From Microcella alkaliphila (GTDB lineage: Bacteria; Actinomycetota; Actinomycetes; Actinomycetales; Microbacteriaceae): 64,000 nucleotides of DNA. Shown piece by piece: positions 57,558-64,000 of this stretch. The stretch lies in contig NZ_AP017315.1 in NCBI RefSeq assembly GCF_002355395.1, forward strand, positions 2,604,001 through 2,668,000, in the 5' to 3' direction. Under the pieces are notes generated by a model. It had not been told where the DNA came from. It did no database searches and was given only the letters and a program-made list of their open reading frames with translations. Every line of letters begins with the position of its first letter. Positions within the stretch are counted from its first letter, which is position 1. The position numbers and the translations under genes are program-made.

Positions 57558-58584
57558 TGCCACGGTCGAGCTGATCGTGCGACTGCGCCGCGAGCTGACC
57601 GCACGCGGCCTCGATGCCGGCGCCCACACCATCCGCTGGCACCTCGAACACCACCACGGCCTCACCGTGTCACCGGCGACGATCTGGCGCACCCTGAACC
57701 GCGAAGGACTCATCACCCCCGAACCGAAGAAACGCCCGAAGTCCTCCTACATCCGCTTTGAAGCATCCCTACCCAACGAGTGCTGGCAGTCCGACTTCAC
57801 CCACTACCGCCTCGCAGACGGATCCGACGCGCAAATCCTGAGCTGGCTGGACGACTGCACCCGCTACGCGATCTCTCTCACCGCCCACGTCGCGGTCACC
57901 ACCCCGATCGTCGTCACCACCTTCCGCCACGCATGCCAAAAACATGGAGAACCCGCCTCAACACTGACCGATAACGGCATGGTCTTCACCGTCAAACACT
58001 CCGGATGGGGACGCCGCGGCGGCCGCAACGCCTTCGAAACAGAACTCCGCACCCGCAACATCGTGCAAAAGAACGGCTCCCCCTCTCACCCGCAAACCCA
58101 AGGCAAGGTCGAACGGTTCCAGCAGACGATGAAGAACTGGCTCCGCGCGAAACAGACACAACCCGAAACAACCGAGGAACTGCAGCAGCTACTCGACGAG
58201 TTCGCCACCGAATACAACCAGCACCGCCCCCACCGATCCCTGCCACACCACGCAACCCCCGCCGCCCGCTACCAAGCACTGCCCAAAGCCACCCCCACCG
58301 TCGGCAGCAGAGAACGCGACAACCACACCCGAATCCGGCACGACAAAGTCGACAAAACCGGCTGCATCACCCTGCGCATCGCAAGCCGCATGCACCACAT
58401 CGGAATCAGCCGAACCCACGCAGGAACCCACGTCCTGGTGCTCGTCAACGACCTCGACGTCACCATCATCAACGCCGCCACCGGCGAACTGCTCCGAGAA
58501 CTCACCATCGACACCAGCCGCGACTATCAACCCACCGGCCGACCCAAAGGCCCCCAGAAACGCAGAAAACCCCCGAACCAATAG
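57558..58584 (+). pseudogene. IS481 transposase, C-terminal part
   Basis: Integrase core: NECWQSDFTHYRLADGSDAQ (Asp), PASTLTDNGMVFT (Asp), SPSHPQTQGKVERFQQTMKN (Glu). A C-terminal beta domain follows (ITLRIASRMHHIGISRTHAG; LVNDLDVTIINAATGELLRE). Joined to 55957-56144 across the 8-base duplication it gives a continuous protein of about 404 residues. Confidence 0.9.
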
Positions 58585-58595
58585 GTTCGAGGGTT
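58568..58595. terminator. Hairpin terminator at the IS481 right end
   Basis: AACCCCCGAACC and GGTTCGAGGGTT pair around AATA. The same structure occurs in the IS481 fragment at 39261-39288. Confidence 0.7.
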
Positions 58596-58618
58596 TCCTA
58601 TGTCCTGAGACAGGACAA

Positions 58619-58709
58619 TGGCGGTGACGGTGGGATTTGAACCCACGGTAGGGGGTTACCCTACACAACTTTTCGAGAGTTGCACCTTCGGCCGCTCGGA
58701 CACGTCACC
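58619..58709 (-). tRNA. tRNA-Ser (anticodon CGA)
   Basis: Read on the minus strand: acceptor stem GGTGACG with CGTCACC, discriminator G and encoded CCA. The anticodon stem GCAACT/AGTTGT holds the loop CTCGAAA, so the anticodon is CGA (codon UCG). The variable arm is long (GTAGGGTAACCCCCTAC), as in class II serine tRNAs, and the T loop GGTTCAAATC is standard. 91 bases. IS481-type elements have inserted immediately 3' of it. Confidence 0.95.
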
Positions 58710-58774
58710 GCGCACGAGTGTAGTACAGCCGCGCGGCCCGGTCGAAACGGGGCGACGCGGCTACGATTCCGAGC

Positions 58775-59455
58775 GTGACCTGGAGCCCGCGCACCCCGTT
58801 CGTGCGCCGTCGCCTCGATGAGTGGCGCCGGCGGGCCGACGAGGCGGGCGAGCTGCTCTACGTCGCGCTTGGCGACTCGGCCGCCCTGGGCGTGGGAGTG
58901 CGCGACCTCGACGCCAGCTACGTCGGGCTCGCCGCCCACCGGCTGCAGCGCCTGTCGTTCCGAACGGTCCGCGTCGTGAACCTCGCCCGCTACGGCGCTC
59001 GCGCCGACGACGTGCTTGACCGGCAACTCGACGCGCTCAGCGACGTCGAACGCGTGGCCGGCCGCCCCGCCGACATGGTCACGCTCGATGTCGGCGGCAA
59101 CGACGCGGGCCGCACGCCCGCCGACGAGGCGGATGCGCGCATCCATGAGATCGTTCGCCGACTGCCCGCGCACGCGATCGTCGCCGACGTTCCCTGCTTC
59201 CATTTCGGCGAGCGCGAATGGGATGCCCGTCGCCTGTCGCGCACGATCACCGACGCCGCTCACGCGGCCGGCCTCGCGCTCGCGCCGCTGCATCGCGTGA
59301 CCGAGCTGCGGCGCGGCTGGGGCTCGTTTCCCGACTTCGCGTGGGACCAGTTCCATCCGAGCCGCCGCGGCTACCGCGTGTGGGATTCGGCCTTCGCCGG
59401 AGCGGTGGGGCGTCGCGCGCGCGAGCTTCGCGCCGATGTCGGCGGTTCCGCTTAG
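58775..59455 (+). CDS. SGNH/GDSL hydrolase
   Basis: 226 residues from GTG 58775, seven bases after a TACGAT box. Block I: YVALGDSAALGVG (nucleophile Ser); block III: LDVGGNDAGRT (Gly, Asn); block V: WDQFHPSRRGYRVW (Asp and His). Block II Gly is probably in ARYGARADDV. No signal peptide, so an intracellular esterase or lipase-like enzyme. Substrate unknown. It lies upstream of radA on the same strand; the two have separate leaderless promoters. Confidence 0.88.
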   Translation: MTWSPRTPFVRRRLDEWRRRADEAGELLYVALGDSAALGVGVRDLDASYVGLAAHRLQRLSFRTVRVVNLARYGARADDVLDRQLDALSDVERVAGRPADMVTLDVGGNDAGRTPADEADARIHEIVRRLPAHAIVADVPCFHFGEREWDARRLSRTITDAAHAAGLALAPLHRVTELRRGWGSFPDFAWDQFHPSRRGYRVWDSAFAGAVGRRARELRADVGGSA

Positions 59456-59465
59456 CCTTATCGCC

Positions 59466-60812
59466 ATGGCCCGCACGACCGCGAACTTCCGCTGCATCGA
59501 GTGCGGGTGGACGACCCTCAAGTGGGCCGGCCGCTGCGGCGAGTGCCAACAGTGGGGCACCGTCGTCGAGGCGGATGCCCCCTCCCGGCAGACAGCGCCC
59601 GCCCGCGTTCCCGAGGCGCGCGCCGCCCGCCCCATCACCGAGGTCGAACAGGGCGAGCAGAGCCACACGCCCACGACGATCGGCGAGTTCGACCGCGTGC
59701 TCGGCGGCGGCGTCGTGCCGGGGGCCGCCATCCTGCTGTCGGGCGAGCCGGGCGTGGGCAAGTCGACGCTGCTGCTCGAGGTTGCCGCCCGCGCGGCGCG
59801 CTCGGGCCAGCGGGTGCTCTACGTCAGCGCCGAAGAGTCGGTCGCCCAGGTGCGCCTGCGCGCCGGTCGCACCGGTGCGCTCAGCGACAACCTGTACCTC
59901 GCGAGTGAGACCGACCTCGCCACAATCCTCGGCCAACTCGACGAGGTGCGGCCGAGCCTGCTCATCGTCGACTCCGTGCAGACCGTCGCCTCATCGCTGA
60001 TCGACGGGCTGGCCGGCGGGGTCGCGCAGGTGCGCGAGGTCGCGGCCACGCTCATCCGTATCGCGAAAGAGCGCGCGCTACCGGTACTGCTCGTCGGGCA
60101 CGTCACGAAAGACGGCACGATCGCCGGCCCTCGCATGTTGGAGCACCTCGTCGACGTCGTCTGCCAGTTCGAGGGCGACCGGCAGACATCCCTGCGTTTC
60201 GTGCGGGCGCTGAAGAACCGCTTCGGCCCCACCGACGAGGTCGGCTGCTTCGAGATGACCGGCGACGGCATCGCCGAGGTCGCCGACCCGAGCGAGTTGT
60301 TCCGCTCGCACGCGACTACCCCGGTCAGCGGAACCTGCGTCGCGATCGCGCTCGAGGGCCGCCGTGCGCTGCCCGTCGAAGTGCAGGCGCTCGTCGTCGC
60401 GAGCTCGGCGCCGCAGCCGCGGCGCGTCGTCAACGGCGTCGACTCCTCACGTGTCGCGATGCTGCTCGCCGTGCTCGAGCGGCGCTGCGGCATCGCGTTG
60501 TCGAGCTACGACGTGTACGTGTCCACGGTCGGCGGCATCCGCCTCACCGAGCCCGGCGCCGACCTCGCCATCGCGCTCGCGATCGCCAGTGCTCGGCGCG
60601 ACAAGGCCCTCGACTCGCGCCTCGCCGCCGTCGGCGAGATCAGCCTCGCCGGCGAGATCCGCGGCGTCACGTCAGCCCCGCAGCGCGCCGCCGAAGCGAA
60701 GCGCCTCGGCTACACGACCCTCATCGACTCGGGCGCCGTGCACCTGCGCGAGGCGGTCCGGGCCGCGTTCGCGACGGCCCGCGACGAGAAGGTCGACATC
60801 CCCGAGTTCTAG
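59466..60812 (+). CDS. radA: RadA, DNA repair ATPase
   Basis: 448 residues from ATG 59466, seven bases after a TAGCCT box. Four-Cys zinc motif: RCIECGWTTLKWAGRCGECQ. RecA-like core: Walker A GEPGVGKSTLLLEV, Walker B LLIVDSVQTV; the RadA-specific ALKNRFGPTDEVGCFEM (KNRFG motif). C-terminal Lon-protease-like domain without catalytic residues (DVYVSTVGGIRLTEPGADLA). It acts in branch migration during recombinational repair. Confidence 0.96.
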   Translation: MARTTANFRCIECGWTTLKWAGRCGECQQWGTVVEADAPSRQTAPARVPEARAARPITEVEQGEQSHTPTTIGEFDRVLGGGVVPGAAILLSGEPGVGKSTLLLEVAARAARSGQRVLYVSAEESVAQVRLRAGRTGALSDNLYLASETDLATILGQLDEVRPSLLIVDSVQTVASSLIDGLAGGVAQVREVAATLIRIAKERALPVLLVGHVTKDGTIAGPRMLEHLVDVVCQFEGDRQTSLRFVRALKNRFGPTDEVGCFEMTGDGIAEVADPSELFRSHATTPVSGTCVAIALEGRRALPVEVQALVVASSAPQPRRVVNGVDSSRVAMLLAVLERRCGIALSSYDVYVSTVGGIRLTEPGADLAIALAIASARRDKALDSRLAAVGEISLAGEIRGVTSAPQRAAEAKRLGYTTLIDSGAVHLREAVRAAFATARDEKVDIPEF

Positions 60813-60822
60813 GCGTTGCTGC

Positions 60823-61293
60823 CTAGACCTCGAGTTGAAGCGCCGCGAGCACCTCGCGCGGGTCGGCCTGCATCGAGTGGGGGCCCGCCACGTCGAACAC
60901 GACCGCCTCGAGGTTGTCAACGTTCTGCTCGAGGAAGTCGCGCAGCGTCGGGCCGTCGTACGCCAAAAAACGGTGCGACGGCTCCTGCGGCACCATGTCG
61001 ACGTAGCGCTCCGGGCTCGAAAACAGCAGCAGCATGAACTTCTCGGCGTCCTCCGCACGGAAGACGCGAATCTGCTCGGGCCCACTGCCGGGCAAGAGCG
61101 GCACGATGCAGTAGTCGTTGCGCAGGGCGAACGCCACGGCAGCCGTGTCTTGCCGCTCGAGCGCCGCGGCCAACTGCTGGTCTTCGGCCACCCTGTGCGG
61201 CGGCATGCCGCGCTTCATCTTCGGCGCCGACACGCCCCCCGGGCGGCCGCTCGGCCGCCCGCCCGACTTCTTGCTCGACTTCTTCTTCGGCAT
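60823..61293 (-). CDS. Conserved hypothetical protein with basic N-terminus (SseB-like domain possible)
   Basis: 156 residues from ATG 61293, seven bases after a TAGGCT box. The first 35 residues are basic and Gly/Pro-rich (MPKKKSSKKSGGRPSGRPGG). Then comes a folded part: LAAALERQDTAAVAFALRN, CIVPLLPGSGPEQIRVFRAE, FMLLLFSSPERYVDM, TLRDFLEQNVDNLEAVVFDV. It resembles SseB N-terminal-like domains of actinobacteria, though I am not sure. Convergent with radA, 10 bases apart. Confidence 0.75.
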   Translation of the reverse strand: MPKKKSSKKSGGRPSGRPGGVSAPKMKRGMPPHRVAEDQQLAAALERQDTAAVAFALRNDYCIVPLLPGSGPEQIRVFRAEDAEKFMLLLFSSPERYVDMVPQEPSHRFLAYDGPTLRDFLEQNVDNLEAVVFDVAGPHSMQADPREVLAALQLEV

Positions 61294-61348
61294 CGCCTCA
61301 AGCCTACGCGGGAGACGCCACAGCCCGCCCCGATCGGGATGCTCGGGC

Positions 61349-62017
61349 TCAGTTCAGCAGGAACGGCCGGTCTCCGTCGCCCGCGAACTCGCCCACCGAC
61401 ACGCTCAGCCGGTACGTCGCCCCACCCCCGGGAACGGGCGTGCGCTGCACGTCGCACACTCCGGGCTCGCTGCGGGTACGGTTCCACGGAATCGCCGGAG
61501 TCGATCGCTCCTCACCCGGCTCGAGCACGACCGTGGCGGCGACGGGGTCGACCTGGCAGTCACGCGACGACCAGATGCGGTCGGGCCCCGAGGTGATCAA
61601 GAGTTCTTGAACGTCACTGCCAACCTCCATGACGCAGGGCCGCGACCCGAGGTTGGTCAGGCTCAGTGACAACTGCGGCTGCGATTCGGGCCCGTAGCTC
61701 TCGGCGTCGGTGATGGGCGTCACCTGCACCTGCTCGCTCGTGCAGGCCTGCGGTGCGCCGCCACCCTCTGCGGCGGCGTCCTCAGCCGCGGCGTCGAGGT
61801 CGCTCTGCTCGTCGTCGGCCTCAGACCCGTCGACCTCGGCGCTGTCGCTCGCCGTCGGCGCGGGCTCGCCCGACCCGGTCGGCTCGGCCGTTCCCGGTCG
61901 CACCACGATGAGGATGATGACGACGATGACCGCGATGAGGCCGAGCCCGACCACCGCGCGCCGCCGCCAGTAGACGCTGGGCGGCTGCGGTCCGACGGGG
62001 TGTCGCAGGCTCGACAT
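61349..62017 (-). CDS. Membrane-anchored extracytoplasmic protein, beta-sandwich type
   Basis: 222 residues. I choose ATG 62017 because a TACTCT box lies six bases upstream; the frame opens at 62041. One transmembrane helix (VVGLGLIAVIVVIILIVV, residues about 22-39), an acidic Ser/Ala-rich linker (EVDGSEADDEQSDLDAAAED), then a domain with four Cys: QACTSEQVQVTPITDAESYG, LSLSLTNLGSRPCVMEVGSD, RIWSSRDCQVDP, PGVCDVQRTPVP. It resembles DUF4232-like extracytoplasmic domains. Function unknown. Confidence 0.75.
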   Translation of the reverse strand: MSSLRHPVGPQPPSVYWRRRAVVGLGLIAVIVVIILIVVRPGTAEPTGSGEPAPTASDSAEVDGSEADDEQSDLDAAAEDAAAEGGGAPQACTSEQVQVTPITDAESYGPESQPQLSLSLTNLGSRPCVMEVGSDVQELLITSGPDRIWSSRDCQVDPVAATVVLEPGEERSTPAIPWNRTRSEPGVCDVQRTPVPGGGATYRLSVSVGEFAGDGDRPFLLN

Positions 62018-62097
62018 GGGGCGAGAGTAACCCCGCACCACCGCGACAGGGCGTCACACGCGCCGCGAACGCCGTGACTCTCAGCGGCGAAGCGCCT

Positions 62098-62610
62098 CTA
62101 CAGCGCCTTCAGCATGCGCGTGTTGCCGAGGGTGTTGGGCTTCACCCGCGACAGGTCGAGGAACTCAGCGACACCCTCGTCGGGCGAGCGCAGCAGCTCG
62201 ATGTACACCTCGGGGTCGACGACGAGCTGCTCGTCGATGGGCGCAAACCCGTGCCGCTCGAAGAATGCCACCTCAAACGTGAGGCAGAACAGCCGGTGCA
62301 GCCCGAGCGCCCGCGCCTCACCCTCGAGGTAGTTGAGCATGGCGTGGCCGACGCCACGCCCCAGCCAGTCCGACCGCACGGCAAGCGTGCGCACCTCGCC
62401 CAGGTCTTCCCACATGACGTGCAGGGCACCGCAGCCGATCACCTCGCCGGCGTCGTCGACGGCGACGGCGAACTCCTGCAGCGACTCGAACAACACGACG
62501 AGTTCCTTGCCGAGCAGGATCCGCTGCTGCACGAGCGGTTCGACGAGTTCCTTGATCGCCCGCACGTCACCCGTGCGCGCCCGCCGCACCTCAAACCCCT
62601 GCCCCGTCAT
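62098..62610 (-). CDS. GNAT amino-acid N-acetyltransferase (ArgA-like)
   Basis: 170 residues from ATG 62610, seven bases after a TAGGCT box; the frame extends to 62670. GNAT fold: VRRARTGDVRAIKELVEPLV, VIGCGALHVMWEDLGEVRTL, AVRSDWLGRGVGHAMLNYLE (acetyl-CoA pyrophosphate loop), LFCLTFEVAFFERHGFAPID. Length and the LTFEVAFFERHGF motif match the stand-alone N-acetylglutamate synthases of actinobacteria, which start arginine synthesis. It lies 98 bases downstream of clpC. Confidence 0.85.
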   Translation of the reverse strand: MTGQGFEVRRARTGDVRAIKELVEPLVQQRILLGKELVVLFESLQEFAVAVDDAGEVIGCGALHVMWEDLGEVRTLAVRSDWLGRGVGHAMLNYLEGEARALGLHRLFCLTFEVAFFERHGFAPIDEQLVVDPEVYIELLRSPDEGVAEFLDLSRVKPNTLGNTRMLKAL

Positions 62611-62708
62611 GGAAACCAGCCTAGGGGCGTGGGCGCACCGCAACGAAAACCGGCCCCGTGCATCCCCCATTCGGATGCGCGGGGCCGGTAATCGTGGGCC
62701 CGGTCGCG

Positions 62709-64000
62709 TCAGTCGGCGGCCGGCAGCTCGGGGGCTGCGGCGGCGGGGCCGGCCTCAACGGCGGCCAGCTCGCGCTGGGTCGTCGTGATGACGAACTCGC
62801 CGCCGACGTAGTCGACCGCCACGTGGTCGCCCGCGGTGAGGCGACCGTGCAAGATCTCTTCCGACAGCTTGTCTTCGACCTCGGCCTGCACGGCGCGGCG
62901 CAGGGGGCGGGCTCCGAGGGTCGGGTCCCAGCCCACCTTGATGAGCTGCTCCTTCGCGGCCTGCGACACCTCGATCGTCATGTCGCGGTCCATGAGGCGC
63001 TCACGCAGACGCTTGATGAACAGGTCAACGATCTGCAGCAGCTCCTCCTGGTTCAGCTGCGGGAAGACGATCGTGTCGTCGACGCGGTTCAGGAACTCGG
63101 GCTTGAAGTGCTTCTTCAGCTCTTCGACGACCTTGGCGCGCATGGCGGTGTAGGTCGCCTCGGTGTTGCCCTCGATCGTGAAGCCGACGGGGCCGCCGGT
63201 GATGTCCTTCGTGCCGAGGTTCGTCGTCATGATGATGACCGTGTTCTTGAAGTCGACGACGCGGCCCTGACCGTCGGTCAGGCGACCCTCTTCCAGCACC
63301 TGCAGCAGCGAGTTGAAGATGTCGGGGTGCGCCTTCTCGATCTCGTCGAACAGCACGACGCTGAACGGCTTGCGGCGCACCTTCTCGGTGAGCTGGCCGC
63401 CCTCTTCGAAGCCGACGAAGCCGGGAGGGGCTCCGAACAGGCGCGACACGGTGTGCTTCTCGCCGTACTCGCTCATGTCGAGCGAGATCAGCGCGTCCTC
63501 GTCGTCGAACAGGAACTCGGCGAGCGCCTTGGCGAGCTCGGTCTTTCCGACGCCGGTGGGGCCGGCGAAGATGAACGAGCCGCTGGGGCGCTTCGGGTCT
63601 TTCAGGCCCGCGCGGGTGCGGCGGATCGTCTTCGCGAGCGCCGAGATGGCCTCGTTCTGGCCGATGACGCGCTGGTGCAGGGCCTGCTCCATGAAGATGA
63701 GCCGGCTCGACTCCTCCTCGGTGAGCTTGAACACGGGGATTCCCGTGGCCTGCGCGAGCACCTCGGCGATGACGCCCTCGTCGACGGTTCCGCCCGCGGC
63801 GACCTCGCCGGCGCGCCACTGCTTCTCGAGACGCAGCCGCTCGCCGAGCAGCTTCTTCTCTTCGTCGCGCAGGGATGCGGCCTTCTCGAAGTCTTGGCCC
63901 TCGATGGCCTCCTCCTTCTGCGTGCGCACGGCGGCGATCTTCTCGTCGAACGCGCGCAGCTCGGGCGGGGCCGACAGGATCGACAGGCGCAGGCGTGCGC
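62709..64000 (-). CDS. clpC: ClpC, Clp protease ATPase (N-terminal part beyond window edge)
   Basis: AAA+ unfoldase feeding ClpP. Visible from the right edge: the end of the middle domain with a UVR-type motif (EAIEGQDFEKAASLRDEEKK), then the second AAA+ module: Walker A FAGPTGVGKTELAKALAEFL, Walker B VVLFDEIEKAHPD, sensor 1 VIIMTTNLGT, sensor 2 DPTLGARPLRRAVQ, and an Ala/Pro-rich tail ending ELPAAD. About 430 residues are present. The frame is open to 64000, so the start lies beyond the window. Confidence 0.95.
   Translation of the reverse strand, partial: ARLRLSILSAPPELRAFDEKIAAVRTQKEEAIEGQDFEKAASLRDEEKKLLGERLRLEKQWRAGEVAAGGTVDEGVIAEVLAQATGIPVFKLTEEESSRLIFMEQALHQRVIGQNEAISALAKTIRRTRAGLKDPKRPSGSFIFAGPTGVGKTELAKALAEFLFDDEDALISLDMSEYGEKHTVSRLFGAPPGFVGFEEGGQLTEKVRRKPFSVVLFDEIEKAHPDIFNSLLQVLEEGRLTDGQGRVVDFKNTVIIMTTNLGTKDITGGPVGFTIEGNTEATYTAMRAKVVEELKKHFKPEFLNRVDDTIVFPQLNQEELLQIVDLFIKRLRERLMDRDMTIEVSQAAKEQLIKVGWDPTLGARPLRRAVQAEVEDKLSEEILHGRLTAGDHVAVDYVGGEFVITTTQRELAAVEAGPAAAAPELPAAD

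Larger units (their letters stand above)
55889..58617 (+). mobile_element. IS481-family element at tRNA-Ser, interrupted by an IS256-family element
   Basis: Ends read inward: TGTCTAGTTTCAGGACATAG from 55889 and TGTCCTGTCTCAGGACATAG from 58617, both continuing GAAACCC. The flanking 16-base duplication lies at the upper limit of what is known for IS481. Without the IS256 insert and its duplication the element is about 1.3 kb. The right end abuts the CCA end of the tRNA gene without damaging it. Confidence 0.9.

Noticed and set aside
55889..58617. Integrative element with a tyrosine integrase at tRNA-Ser
   Set aside because: No integrase gene is present; both ends are IS481-type terminal repeats, so the duplication is better explained by IS insertion.

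Overview
The window is high-GC actinobacterial chromosome, most probably a member of the Microbacteriaceae. This rests on the men gene arrangement beside a ResA/CcdA/ResB/ResC cytochrome c module, a short archaeal-type AspRS, actinobacterial DUF4229 and PLDc_N proteins, and many genes whose start codon lies 6-8 nt after a TAnnnT -10 box (leaderless transcripts). The family assignment is inference; no rRNA is present.

Layout. 1-1.9 kb is a lower-GC patch with two paralogous small membrane proteins around a DUF2599 gene and another membrane-protein gene, both lacking a clear 5' end. 2.0-8.7 kb carries menaquinone biosynthesis (menD, menA, menE, menB; menC convergent). 8.7-13.4 kb is a minus-strand operon for cytochrome c maturation headed by a histidine phosphatase. 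13.5-22.1 kb holds aspS followed by a (GGCTC)15 microsatellite, a Pr6Pr membrane protein, a VOC dioxygenase/hydrolase pair behind a perfect palindrome, a kinase-aminotransferase fusion, and a MNT/HEPN-type pair with an operator inside its promoter. Two related membrane proteins follow.

23.4-58.6 kb is an accessory region riddled with IS elements: IS256 x3 plus a terminal remnant, IS30 x3, several IS3 and IS481 copies or fragments, and a TnpB piece. Many are nested and their order can be read from target duplications: IS30 in IS256 in a DUF1643 gene; IS30 in IS3; IS256 in IS481 at the 3' end of tRNA-Ser(CGA). Between the IS clusters lie two catabolic modules. The first (32.1-38.9 kb) has an aldehyde dehydrogenase diverging from a TetR regulator, a cupin and an RbsABC/TorT-like importer; the dehydrogenase and cupin promoters share an exact 11-bp element over the -35. 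The second (41.8-52.6 kb) is a LacI-controlled operon: sugar-binding protein, two permeases, a YesL-like protein, a putative glycoside hydrolase, a fucose-isomerase-like protein, an FGGY kinase and a FucU-like mutarotase. The same palindrome precedes lacI and the binding-protein gene. No aldolase is present, so the route is incomplete here or its last step is encoded elsewhere.

58.6-64 kb returns to core genome: tRNA-Ser, an SGNH hydrolase, radA, two hypothetical proteins, a GNAT acetyltransferase and the C-terminal part of clpC. The least explained items are the deoxysugar-type operon with its unusual hydrolase, the autoregulated MNT/HEPN pair, the repeat-protein gene whose N-terminus is now supplied by IS debris, and the microsatellite directly after aspS.
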